Source of the DNA: a virus
Direction: 5' to 3' (one strand)
Virus record (IMG/VR): IMGVR_UViG_3300023174_002543
Coordinates: 123,664-187,663 of that record
Length of the DNA: 64,000 nucleotides
In this document: positions 34,279-41,581 of the stretch, in pieces
Numbering within the stretch: the first letter of the stretch is position 1
How the letters are laid out: each line of letters opens with the position of its first letter
The notes under the pieces: model-generated
Told to the model about the DNA's origin: nothing
The model's database searches: none
What the model saw: the letters and a program-made list of their open reading frames with translations, nothing else
Made by a program: the position numbers and the translations under genes

Positions 34279-34473
34279 ATGTTAGTTAGTGAAAACGCAG
34301 GTTATAAATTGTATTGTGAAGTTCGCAAACTTGATATACATCCTCAGGATAATCATGTCCGAATCTATACAACTTATGATTGGGCTAAGAACCCAGATGC
34401 TGAACAAAATAAATTAGAGTTATTCCTTAGTGATAATGAATTAGAGGTACTTAGACAATCATTGACTGCTTAA
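34279..34473 (+). CDS. hypothetical protein, 64 aa
   Basis: ATG behind GGAGAAATT. Mixed beta/helix peptide (GYKLYCEVRKLDIHPQDNHVRIYTTYDW) with a charged C-terminus. Overlaps the minus-strand J-domain gene end by 4 bases. Not recognised. Confidence 0.7.
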   Translation: MLVSENAGYKLYCEVRKLDIHPQDNHVRIYTTYDWAKNPDAEQNKLELFLSDNELEVLRQSLTA

Positions 34474-35060
34474 TTGTTTTGTATAAACAATTGCCAGTCT
34501 TCAAAGCTATAGTGATAGTTTTCCAAAACTTCTAACATCTTATCAAACACTAGTAATGTTCGTTTGTGACCAGCAAGTTCAGTTTGTACTTGTGTTATTT
34601 TTGTTTCAACAATAGATTTTAGAAAATTATCACCCTCATCTTGTTTCAATTTAATTTTTTTACTGATAATGGTTAATTTTCTTATGAGTTCATTGCACAT
34701 GCCAATACCCTTGGTTGTATTACGTTGTGCTTCATAAATATCAACTTTCATCTTTAATATTAAATCATCAAGTTCAGGGTTGATTTGCTGAGTAAAATGA
34801 TTTATCATATTAGAAAGTCTATTTTTGACTTCATTGCTGATATTAGTGTCCTCATAATAATTGCCGGTACTATCATAATGCTGGCGTTTTATAGGATCAA
34901 TTAGTGTTTCATACGCTTCTTTGATTCGTATGAATTTTTTTTCATCACCCCCTTTGTCGGGATGATTGATTTGAGCAAGCGTTCTATATTTTTGTTTGAT
35001 TTCTTCAAAGGTACAATTTTTTGGTAATTCTAATTCATCATAAAGGGTATTGGTATCCAT
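34470..35060 (-). CDS. J-domain (DnaJ-like) protein
   Basis: 196 aa. The N-terminal J-domain (residues 1-66) has helix II KQKYRTLAQINHPDK with the HPD tripeptide at 33-35 and helix III FIRIKEAYETLIDP. The remainder is a long charged helical region, probably coiled coil, with no zinc finger or C-terminal peptide-binding domain. It should recruit and stimulate host DnaK. The ATG lies 4 nt after GATAAATA. Confidence 0.93.
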   Translation of the reverse strand: MDTNTLYDELELPKNCTFEEIKQKYRTLAQINHPDKGGDEKKFIRIKEAYETLIDPIKRQHYDSTGNYYEDTNISNEVKNRLSNMINHFTQQINPELDDLILKMKVDIYEAQRNTTKGIGMCNELIRKLTIISKKIKLKQDEGDNFLKSIVETKITQVQTELAGHKRTLLVFDKMLEVLENYHYSFEDWQLFIQNN

Positions 35061-35064
35061 AACA

Positions 35065-35072
35065 TATTTATC
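35065..35072 (-). promoter_or_regulatory. late promoter motif GATAAATA, 4 nt before ATG
   Basis: Minus-strand GATAAATA, TGTT, ATG of the J-domain gene. Overlaps the first base of the divergent tRNA-Arg. Confidence 0.65.
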
Positions 35073-35146
35073 TGGCGTTCGTTCAACGGATAGGACATCA
35101 TTCTTCTAAAGTGATTATAGTGGTTCGATTCCACTACGCCGGACCA
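35072..35146 (+). tRNA. tRNA-Arg (TCT)
   Basis: Acceptor CTGGCGT/ACGCCGG, anticodon arm TCATT-CTTCTAA-AGTGA, T-loop TTCGATT, CCA encoded. Reads AGA/AGG, codons common in AT-rich phage genes. Confidence 0.88.
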
Positions 35147-35148
35147 AT

Positions 35149-35156
35149 CATAAATA
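35149..35156 (+). promoter_or_regulatory. late promoter motif CATAAATA, 4 nt before ATG
   Basis: CATAAATA, ATTC, ATG of the oxygenase-like gene at 35161. Confidence 0.6.
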
Positions 35157-35160
35157 ATTC

Positions 35161-35865
35161 ATGCGAACAACATCCCAAATAGAAAAGATTAAGTCTGATA
35201 TAATTCAACCTTATGTAGTTGATAACTTTCTTACGGATGATGAAGTTCAATATCTTATTAATATATTTGAGTCCAGAGACTTAGAACCTGCTAAAGTGTA
35301 TAAGAATACAGGCCCAACAACATTAGATATATTAGAGATAATGGATGATAGTGTTATACAAAATGTATTAACAAAAGTAAAAAATGAAATAGGTGATTTT
35401 GCACTTACTGCAGGGTTATTTTTCTATACAAATTATCCACACATAATTCACAACGATGACACGTTTGAATTACCTGATAGTGTGTATAGAGCAATAACTA
35501 TCCCATTGAAACTATATGGGAATGGTAATGGTTATCCTAGACTTTGTATGTTTGACCAGTTTTATTTTCATGGTCCTGCAAAGTTCTTTAAAGGTGAAAC
35601 ACACATTGATTCATTCTTTAATAAATGTCTTTATGATTATAAAGATGTAGATGGAATAGTAGATACACCGATCAATGATACTGAAAATTTATTAACTCAT
35701 CTAAAGCCAGAATGGTTAGATGGGTTAAGCATTCATTCTACCTTTGAATGGAAACCAACTAGTGCAATAATATTTGACAGTGTTAGATTACATAGTGCAA
35801 GTGACTTTAGGTCATTGGGCTATAATTTTAAGTTGGGTCTTAGTATCTTTACAAAACATGGTTGA
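35161..35865 (+). CDS. Fe(II)/2OG dioxygenase-like protein
   Basis: 234 aa. Core strands of a double-stranded beta-helix: PHIIHNDDTFELPD (H-x-D metal pair), RAITIPLKLYGNG, then FKGETHIDSFF and a C-terminal SAIIFDSVRLHSASDF with the distal His. Phage proteins of this shape are usually annotated as 2OG-Fe(II) oxygenases. No Shine-Dalgarno; the late motif lies directly upstream. Overlaps the next gene by 8 bases. Confidence 0.55.
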   Translation: MRTTSQIEKIKSDIIQPYVVDNFLTDDEVQYLINIFESRDLEPAKVYKNTGPTTLDILEIMDDSVIQNVLTKVKNEIGDFALTAGLFFYTNYPHIIHNDDTFELPDSVYRAITIPLKLYGNGNGYPRLCMFDQFYFHGPAKFFKGETHIDSFFNKCLYDYKDVDGIVDTPINDTENLLTHLKPEWLDGLSIHSTFEWKPTSAIIFDSVRLHSASDFRSLGYNFKLGLSIFTKHG

Positions 35866-36364
35866 ATACTTTAAAAAACTTGATATTGTTTTACCTGACT
35901 TAGATTTCAATGATATGAATTCGGGTGAAGTATTACATAATCCTAGAGGATTAGACTTTACTTATTATAAGATTAAGGAAGAATATATACCTTCATTGAC
36001 TCTCACATTACCAGTAGAGTATAGAGATAAAGTTTCTTTAATCGTTTATGTTATAGTAGGTGGACCTTATGTATTTCTTCCACATAGAGATAAAGCAGGT
36101 AAAACTGCAATTAACTATTATATAAAAACAGGACCTAGTGAAACTTCATTTTATGAAGCCAAAACTGAAAACCCTAGATATGTAGTTATTGATGGTGAAG
36201 AGTATGAGGGATGGTTTGATTATGATGACATTACTAAGGTAGCAAGTTTTCAAGCAAACACCAATGACTGTTATAAGTTGTCTATTGGCTCTATGCACGA
36301 TTTGAAATTATACACAGAAGAAAAAAGACACTTCATACAATTTATATTTGAAGAAGAACTATGA
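35858..36364 (+). CDS. Fe(II)/2OG dioxygenase-like protein, 168 aa
   Basis: Start chosen at the ATG overlapping the previous stop; a longer reading begins inside the upstream gene and would be implausible. FLPHRDKAGKTAINYYIK gives the H-x-D pair in the typical strand, and SFQANTNDCYKLSIGSMHDLK the late His. Appears to form a translationally coupled pair with the preceding oxygenase-like gene. Ends ATGA-overlapped with the SGNH-like gene. Confidence 0.6.
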   Translation: MVEYFKKLDIVLPDLDFNDMNSGEVLHNPRGLDFTYYKIKEEYIPSLTLTLPVEYRDKVSLIVYVIVGGPYVFLPHRDKAGKTAINYYIKTGPSETSFYEAKTENPRYVVIDGEEYEGWFDYDDITKVASFQANTNDCYKLSIGSMHDLKLYTEEKRHFIQFIFEEEL

Positions 36365-37020
36365 ACATTGGGTTTTACGGTCATAGCAATTGTGCATACA
36401 GGTCACCGGATAGTTTTTTAGATTTGGTTGCAACACATTACAATGGTAAAGTTGTAAACAAGGGATGCAAACAGGGCAGTGAAGAACGTATTCTATTTGA
36501 ATTAAAGAAAACAAAACATATAGATGTTGCAGTAATTTTTCACTGCCATCATAATGCATTATTCATTCCCAATAGTGATAGAGATGTACATGCGATAGAT
36601 GTAACATATAATCGGGCAACTGATTTGTTTCGTACAACTCATTTAGATACTGAGTTTGAAAAAGAGAACAGCCCAAAGTTTATCAATTTGTTTAAGAATG
36701 ATGATAACCTATTGAATGTTATTGATACATATAAGAATTATCTATATCATCAGGATCTAGAACTAAACAGATATTACGGTGCTTTAATGCAAATTGACCA
36801 ATATCTAGCATATAAGAAAATTAAAGCAATTCACGTAATAGATAAACGTTGTGCCATACCATTATGGTTCAAGTTTAATGGTTATGTGGATGATACCATA
36901 ATGCAAATTTGTGAACAAGAGTTGGCAAAAAACCCTTTCTTTGTGAATTGTGTCAGTAAACACGGTAATGTGTTGATTGCTGATAAAATTATTCAAATAA
37001 TTGAATCGTATAAATACTAA
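36361..37020 (+). CDS. SGNH-like hydrolase, second copy
   Basis: 219 aa. Block I FYGHSNCAYR, conserved Gly/Ser in NKGCKQGSEERI, a VIFHCHHNAL strand, and a terminal CVSKHGNVLIADKI with a His in the catalytic position. It shares domain plan but little sequence with the minus-strand gene at 29997. Part of a three-gene unit with two oxygenase-like genes, hinting at sequential modification of one substrate. Confidence 0.55.
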   Translation: MNIGFYGHSNCAYRSPDSFLDLVATHYNGKVVNKGCKQGSEERILFELKKTKHIDVAVIFHCHHNALFIPNSDRDVHAIDVTYNRATDLFRTTHLDTEFEKENSPKFINLFKNDDNLLNVIDTYKNYLYHQDLELNRYYGALMQIDQYLAYKKIKAIHVIDKRCAIPLWFKFNGYVDDTIMQICEQELAKNPFFVNCVSKHGNVLIADKIIQIIESYKY

Positions 37021-37021
37021 T

Positions 37022-37095
37022 GCGGTTTGTGGTAGAGCGGTCTTACGCCTGCGTGAAACACAGGAGACGGAGGTTCGAATCCCCCGGCCGCCCCA
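37022..37095 (+). tRNA. tRNA-like gene, anticodon GAA by position (degenerate)
   Basis: Ends in CCA and has a T-loop TTCGAAT and an anticodon stem CCTGC/ACAGG with loop GTGAAAC, but it shows mismatches in the acceptor, T-stem and anticodon stem and a G at position 32. A TATAAATA lies 5-6 bases upstream. It may be a decayed Phe tRNA, a second copy of the gene at 33077, or a regulatory mimic. Confidence 0.5.
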
Positions 37096-37117
37096 AAAAC
37101 ATGAATTGTGAATAATT

Positions 37118-37540
37118 ATGACTAACTATAAAATATTTGAATATACCTATGATAAAGATAGTTTATTATCTTTGTATAATTCATTAAAAGATGAAGGTAA
37201 ATCTAAAGTTGAGTTATGCTTTAATACAGCAGATTTAACTGACGTACCGCATGATATCCTCCCTAATATGGATATCTATGAAAGAACATTGGCTATCGGA
37301 GAATATGGATTGGCAGAATTATTATCCGATACCGGATATCATGTTAATCCAGGCAATAATGGATTAATAATTTTCCCAGTGTCTGGTGTAATTAATTTTA
37401 CATTTGAAGATGGAACTAGTATTGATATTACTCAACCTACATATACAAACGGTAAAGTAAGTCATACATACAGTCCAAAAGACGGTTCTGCTGTTTTCTT
37501 TGCTATTAAGATTCCATCTGATGTAGCATGGGAGGATTAA
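37118..37540 (+). CDS. hypothetical protein, cupin-like, 140 aa
   Basis: Predominantly beta: GLIIFPVSGVINFTFEDGTSIDIT ... AVFFAIKIPS, resembling a single cupin barrel, but the usual metal His ligands are not obvious. Overlaps the following oxygenase-like gene by 13 bases, suggesting the two work together. Confidence 0.65.
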   Translation: MTNYKIFEYTYDKDSLLSLYNSLKDEGKSKVELCFNTADLTDVPHDILPNMDIYERTLAIGEYGLAELLSDTGYHVNPGNNGLIIFPVSGVINFTFEDGTSIDITQPTYTNGKVSHTYSPKDGSAVFFAIKIPSDVAWED

Positions 37541-38046
37541 TATTCTACCCGAATATTGATTTTGATTATTCTTACTTAACTCAATTAGTATACACATCAA
37601 AACCAATAGAAGGTAGACCCAATCATCATAGATTGGTAGCAGACGATAATTATCTAGTAAGTATCAGGGAAAGATATAATTTTCTTAGCCCGATATACAA
37701 TGTGTATGTAATGCCAGATGGGCTACCGGTGCATACAGACGCCGGAAGAAAATGCACACTAAACATTCCCTTAGTTAATTGTAAAGATACAATAACTATA
37801 GTTTACCAATCAATAGATACTGAAACAGTATATGATAGTAGCAAAGTGGTAAACAAACTTAATTTAACAGAAAATCTAACAGAATTGTATAGATTTGAAT
37901 TAGATAGACCTATGTTATTCAATACTACTTATCCACATGAAGTAGTTACTAATGGTAAAGAAAGAATTTCTATTAGTTGGAGTCTTATGCCAGAGATAAC
38001 ATTTGACGAGGCTGTAGCACTTTTTAATGAGTGTGAGCAAGACTAG
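37528..38046 (+). CDS. aspartyl/asparaginyl hydroxylase-like oxygenase, 172 aa
   Basis: VHTDAGRKCTLNIPLVNC shows the H-x-D pair and adjoining strand, followed by FNTTYPHEVVTNGKERISISW with the distal His and an Arg for 2-oxoglutarate. This is the cleanest 2OG signature in the window. Ends tail-to-tail with a minus-strand oxygenase-like gene (23-bp overlap). Confidence 0.75.
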   Translation: MGGLIFYPNIDFDYSYLTQLVYTSKPIEGRPNHHRLVADDNYLVSIRERYNFLSPIYNVYVMPDGLPVHTDAGRKCTLNIPLVNCKDTITIVYQSIDTETVYDSSKVVNKLNLTENLTELYRFELDRPMLFNTTYPHEVVTNGKERISISWSLMPEITFDEAVALFNECEQD

Positions 38047-38719
38047 CAATTACCTTTTTTACATTTGCTGTAGTAAAAGGTATATTAAGAATTAAATGGT
38101 GACTGTCGTTAACCCAACTAATGGTGCGATGTGTCATACGTGTGTTAACATAATATAGTTGACCTTGTTGTATATTCATCTTTTTGTCGTCCATTAACCA
38201 ATCATATTGTAATGGGCCGCAATTGTTTAAAAATGCAACTAGCCTAAAACATTCACGTGGCATACTTGGTGCATCACGGTGAGGAACAAAATATCCACCT
38301 ATGTCACTACGTATAATCATAGAGCGACCAAGAGGTTGCCATTGTTCCAATACCGAATGTAAACTAGGACAACGATTATATACATCGGTTGGTGTGTTGA
38401 ATTCTAATTCACTTAATTGACGACCGGCAGCATAACTTGCTTCGGCAAGGCTTGTATTTTCTTTGTGAGATTTACCGGGCAATGCCATTAATGTCATTGC
38501 TTTACGATTGTTGGGTCTATCTGTGCGAGGCAAATAATTTACCCAATCATTGTCAAATTGACTAATCTCTTGCATATACTTGCCTGTGTCAATATACATG
38601 TTAAGTGGCTCAAAGTTACCTAAGTTAAGTAATGCTAATTCATTAGCCATTATTTCGTGTGTAACATTAGTCGGGTCATATTCTTGGGGTCTGCCGCTGA
38701 TTCCTGGTGGTACAAGCAT
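38024..38719 (-). CDS. Fe(II)/2OG oxygenase-like protein, 231 aa
   Basis: YFVPHRDAPSMPRECFRLVAFLNNC carries H-x-D and the following strand; NTRMTHRTISWVNDSHHLILNIPF carries the distal His region. The N-terminal 100 residues are a helical extension. Convergent with the preceding oxygenase-like gene, as if two related cassettes had been inserted back to back. Confidence 0.7.
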   Translation of the reverse strand: MLVPPGISGRPQEYDPTNVTHEIMANELALLNLGNFEPLNMYIDTGKYMQEISQFDNDWVNYLPRTDRPNNRKAMTLMALPGKSHKENTSLAEASYAAGRQLSELEFNTPTDVYNRCPSLHSVLEQWQPLGRSMIIRSDIGGYFVPHRDAPSMPRECFRLVAFLNNCGPLQYDWLMDDKKMNIQQGQLYYVNTRMTHRTISWVNDSHHLILNIPFTTANVKKVIASLAHTH

Positions 38720-38730
38720 TATAATGTTCT

Positions 38731-39387
38731 TTAAATATAAGTTATCATTTGATCCATTGTAGGTCTTCTGTTCCTTGTATGGATATTTCTAATTGAAGAA
38801 TCTAGATTTTTCAGGTCAAACCCAATTTCTATACCGTCTTTATAAACTTTAGAAATTGGATAATCACTGTGGTCACTGGTTGCGTAACCAAATCCAAGAG
38901 TGATGATAGCACTATGTTCTGGTTTGTTTAATCTGTCAGCAATTTCTCTGCCACCTATACAACCACAAAATCCAGTGCTAACACCTAATTCTTCGGCTTG
39001 ACACATTGCCATAGTAGCACTAACTATGCAATCATTGTTAGTACGAAGGAATTCGTTTTCGGTATATGAATTCATTGGTTGATTGAATTGTTTGCCTAGC
39101 CAAATCATTACAATGGGTGCAGCCATTTGACCATTATATCTACGTAAACCAGGACCTTGCTTGGCTCTAATCATATCCAAGCAACTAGTATCTTCGTAGT
39201 ATAACCATTGTTTAAACTCTTTGCCAGCAGGACTATCAGTAAGCACTATAATTTCATAGTCATAGTGACCTTGTTTGCTTGGTGCAAGATATGCACATTC
39301 AAGGATAGCATTAATTTTTTCGTTTTCTACAGTTTGGTCATTCCACCATTTTGCTGTATAACGGGTTCGCAAATAATCTAATAACAT
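38731..39387 (-). CDS. nitroreductase-family flavoprotein
   Basis: Start set at 39387 (MLLDYLRTRYTAK), 5 nt after TATAAATA; the longer open frame upstream runs across two plus-strand promoters and is not believed. 218 aa. FMN-binding nitroreductase hallmarks: RTRYTAKWWND, ILECAYLAPSKQGHYDYEIIVL, DCIVSATMAMCQAEELGVSTGFCGCIG and IITLGFGYA. It reduces nitro groups or flavin-linked substrates using NAD(P)H; the phage role is unknown. Confidence 0.85.
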   Translation of the reverse strand: MLLDYLRTRYTAKWWNDQTVENEKINAILECAYLAPSKQGHYDYEIIVLTDSPAGKEFKQWLYYEDTSCLDMIRAKQGPGLRRYNGQMAAPIVMIWLGKQFNQPMNSYTENEFLRTNNDCIVSATMAMCQAEELGVSTGFCGCIGGREIADRLNKPEHSAIITLGFGYATSDHSDYPISKVYKDGIEIGFDLKNLDSSIRNIHTRNRRPTMDQMITYI

Positions 39388-39392
39388 AGAAA

Positions 39393-39400
39393 TATTTATA
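39393..39400 (-). promoter_or_regulatory. late promoter motif TATAAATA, 5 nt before ATG
   Basis: Minus-strand TATAAATA, TTTCT, ATG. Predicts transcription starting at the start codon of the nitroreductase gene and fixes that start. Confidence 0.7.
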
Positions 39401-39452
39401 CGTTTAAATGCCCATGAGAAACAATTAGTGTTGTTTTTTTGCAACAAACAGT

Positions 39453-39481
39453 TTGACAAGATATCCAACTTAGTATATAAT
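39453..39481 (+). promoter_or_regulatory. sigma70-type promoter P1, TTGACA-17-TATAAT
   Basis: Fully consensus. First of two tandem, similar promoters; downstream lie non-coding RNA and tRNA-Asp/Glu/Tyr. Confidence 0.88.
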
Positions 39482-39554
39482 TCATTTATGAATTGAGAAA
39501 TTGATTCGCTGGGTGAATTGAAGAATTTGTTGTAATAATACAACACAAAAAGAT

Positions 39555-39583
39555 TTGACAATAAATCCAATTAGATGTATAAT
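39555..39583 (+). promoter_or_regulatory. sigma70-type promoter P2, TTGACA-17-TATAAT
   Basis: Fully consensus, with the TTGACAATAAATCCAA block. P1 and P2 share spacer and downstream similarity (ATCCAACTTAG / ATCCAATTAGA; GAGTTGAGAAATCAAC / GAATTGAGAAATTGAT), indicating a local duplication. Confidence 0.9.
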
Positions 39584-39589
39584 ACATTT

Positions 39590-39900
39590 AATGAGTTGAG
39601 AAATCAACATGTTCTTTAAAAAGTTAATTTTTCATATAGCCCTGTTTAAGTTACAGGGACTATATGCAAACACATTGGGTTACCTTCCCAGTAGGTAACT
39701 TAGATAGTGAGTAACCAGTTGACGGACTGGCACTTCTGAGTTACACGAAACCTTGAGACTATTAGTTATAGTAGTCAGGAGGACGCTGGAACAAGTTGGC
39801 ACGTAATGTGGTTGACAAACAAGTCCGTGGACGGCACGGTAGGGCAGGATCAAAACTGTTATTTTTGTCAAACACCCCAATGTCTTTTCATATAGTGTGT
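39590..39900 (+). ncRNA. structured non-coding RNA downstream of tandem promoters
   Basis: No ORF. Hairpins in order: CATATAG.CCCTGT / ACAGGG.CTATATG near 39634, GTTACC/GGTAAC near 39680, CCAGT-TGACGG-ACTGG near 39717 inside an outer GTAAC/GTTAC pair, and CCTTGA-ACTAT / ATAGT-TCAGGAGG near 39750. Consecutive strong stems suggest a stable RNA. Family not recognised. Confidence 0.6.
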
Positions 39901-39901
39901 T

Positions 39902-40022
39902 ATTAGTTCTATCCTCTGTAAGCACAGAGGCAAACTAGATGCGTTATGTAACCTATCCGATAAACAGTAATCGGCCGTAAAGCTGTTGAGGGTAGGCAAA
40001 TAGTGCAGTGGATAGAACTAAT
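39902..40022 (+). ncRNA. small structured RNA closed by a 13-bp stem
   Basis: ATTAGTTCTATCC (39902-39914) pairs perfectly with GGATAGAACTAAT (40010-40022). Inside: CCTCTG-TAAGCA-CAGAGG hairpin, CCTATCC/GGGTAGG stem, and competing CCGAT/ATCGG and AACAG/CTGTT pairings. The right arm ends 8 bases before tRNA-Asp, so it may be cut out with the tRNA. Confidence 0.65.
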
Positions 40023-40029
40023 AATATTT

Positions 40030-40106
40030 GCACCGTTAGCGCAGTTGGTTAGCGCACCGCCCTGTCACGGCGGGGGTCAGGGGTTCGAGTCCCCTACGGT
40101 GCGCCA
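40030..40106 (+). tRNA. tRNA-Asp (GTC)
   Basis: Acceptor GCACCGT/ACGGTGC, anticodon arm CCGCC-CTGTCAC-GGCGG, CCA encoded. Very well-formed. Confidence 0.95.
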
Positions 40107-40113
40107 AGTTTTT

Positions 40114-40189
40114 GCTGGGTTCGTCTATCGGTTTAGGACACATGCCTTTCACGTATGTAAGACGGGTTCGATTCCCGTACCCAGTACCA
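40114..40189 (+). tRNA. tRNA-Glu (TTC)
   Basis: Acceptor GCTGGGT/ACCCAGT, anticodon arm CATGC-CTTTCAC-GTATG, T-arm ACGGG-TTCGATT-CCCGT, CCA encoded. Confidence 0.9.
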
Positions 40190-40195
40190 AGTTTT

Positions 40196-40280
40196 GGAGA
40201 TGTAGGAAAATTGGTAACCCCAGGAGACTGTAAATCTTCCGCCTCTGGCACTGTTGGTTCAACTCCAACCGTCTCCACCA
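40196..40280 (+). tRNA. tRNA-Tyr (GTA)
   Basis: Class II body, acceptor GGAGATG/CGTCTCC, anticodon arm GGAGA-CTGTAAA-TCTTC, T-arm GTTGG-TTCAACT-CCAAC, CCA encoded. Confidence 0.92.
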
Positions 40281-40758
40281 GAAACATGTTAGTAAAGAAT
40301 TTGGGGGCATAGCCTCTTTAAGATAAGTCACGTGAGTGACCCAAAGCAGTATCCTCCTACAGGACTGCGCCAGTAATGGTCTATCTATGCAAGCCTGCTC
40401 TCACCCGCGAGGGTGCGTTCACTGATAAGACCGGTGGATGTAACAGTAAAGCAAGTGTGTTGGAAAGAATGTCTGTTTATGTTCCCGTGAGGGTAAGACA
40501 GGCGGACAGAGAGTAACAGGTGGTGCTGACCTCAACACAAAACCAACTTGTCAATTGGTAAGAGAAAGGGTAGTGTATTGATTCGAAGGGTCGCTCCTAA
40601 GAGTTCGTATGCAGTTTGAGTGTTTGATGGATATGTAGTAATACATATACATTGGTCGCAAAAAACTACTGATTACTCCGCGAGAGGAAAGGTACGTGGC
40701 GTGTTGTATTTTGTAGTCCAAAAGATTATGAAGCAACTGAGACAGCACATCACAGTAG

Positions 40759-40830
40759 GTTGTTATAGGCTAATGGTAGGCCGATTTCCTTTTAAGAAAT
40801 AGACTGTTGGTTCAACTCCAACTAACATTA
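40759..40830 (+). tRNA. tRNA-Lys-like cloverleaf (TTT) without CCA, inside the giant RNA
   Basis: Acceptor GTTGTTA/TAACATT (one mismatch, one G-T), D-stem GGCT/GGCC, anticodon arm ATTTC-CTTTTAA-GAAAT, T-arm GTTGG-TTCAACT-CCAAC. Unlike almost all tRNAs here, no CCA is encoded (TAA follows the discriminator). A normal Lys(TTT) tRNA exists at 42422. Confidence 0.6.
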
Positions 40831-41165
40831 TAAAAACGCAAAGTCTGTCTCGGTGGTATGTGAAAAACATCTAATACTTGAGTGGCAACACAATCAAGTC
40901 TGACGTAACTCGCAAGGTGAAATCAGTTTATGCAGGAAGTATCGTAACTACTTAGCGGTAGTGAATGGCTCTAAAGGTCAACGGTGTAGAAAGCGTAGAA
41001 TAGCATATCATGTCAAGTCTAATGCCTGACTTAAAACGGCGATGTTGGTAACAGACTAGGATATGTAGTAATACAGTCTTAGTGGAAATCAGAAGAAAGT
41101 AGGCTCGCAAGGCTTACAATAATGTCTGAGGTGTTACTCGGTAAGCATGTATTCTCAGTGCTCCA

Positions 41166-41268
41166 CTTTATATAAAAACATACTGGACGCCACACAACGG
41201 CGGTCTAGCGTCAACTAGGCGATGTTACGTTTGACGATGTAACAGATTTAGTGTGTTTCTATATAAAG
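41166..41268 (+). repeat. long stem element of the AACATACT/AGTGTGTT family
   Basis: Left arm 41166-41184 (CTTTATATAAAAACATACT) pairs with 41250-41268 (AGTGTGTTTCTATATAAAG), 17 Watson-Crick pairs, one G-T and one A-C mismatch. The loop contains GACGC/GCGTC and TGTTAC/GTAACA stems. Confidence 0.8.
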
Positions 41269-41493
41269 GTTTTGTAAGTGTCAGCAAGAGAATGTCACGC
41301 TATAAAAGTTTCTTCGAAGGACTGATATAGTAAAAGGGGACGGGTTCAACTCCCGGTGGATCGGAAGATCCGCGCAGATTGGTTGCTAACTGGACTAGTA
41401 TCCCAAGTGACGTACCGAGTCCTGGCCCGGGCTTTATGCAAATCAGGTGAATGGTGTCAATAACGATGGTGGCACAACTTACAAATTTAATAT

Positions 41494-41581
41494 GGAGTAT
41501 TGGCCGACCGGTTAAGGCAACGGATTGCTAATCCGTCGTTCAGAAATGGGCGAGTAGGTTCGATTCCTACATACTCCGCCA
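41494..41581 (+). tRNA. tRNA-Ser (GCT)
   Basis: Class II with long variable arm; acceptor GGAGTAT/ATACTCC, anticodon arm CGGA-TTGCTAA-TCCG, CCA encoded. Confidence 0.93.

Larger units (their letters stand above)
40290..41490 (+). ncRNA. giant ornate non-coding RNA candidate (GOLLD/ROOL-like class)
   Basis: 1.2 kb with no credible ORF between tRNA-Tyr and tRNA-Ser. Perfect hairpins with GNRA loops: GTCAC-GTGA-GTGAC (40327), CACCC-GCGA-GGGTG (40402), CCC-GTGA-GGG (40484), ATATGTA-GTAA-TACATAT (40631), TGTA-GTAA-TACA (41064), GGATC-GGAA-GATCC (41358). A 17-nt direct repeat, GGATATGTAGTAATACA, occurs at 40629 and 41059. A tRNA-Lys-like cloverleaf (40759-40830) and a long conserved-type stem (41166/41268) are embedded. 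GOLLD and ROOL RNAs are known large, phage-associated RNAs often found beside tRNAs; assignment to either family needs a covariance search. Confidence 0.7.

Noticed and set aside
39388-39570. N-terminal extension of the nitroreductase to 39570
   Set aside because: It would cross two consensus plus-strand promoters and start far before the family's first conserved block; TATAAATA supports the start at 39387.
40003-40331. Overlapping open frames on both strands across tRNA-Asp, tRNA-Glu and tRNA-Tyr
   Set aside because: They are translations of clear tRNA cloverleaves; no ribosome site, and composition follows the tRNA stems.
41300-41400. Extra tRNA-Arg (TCG) inside the giant RNA
   Set aside because: A CTTCGAA loop and a TTCAACT T-like loop are present, but no acceptor or D-stem could be paired at tRNA distances.
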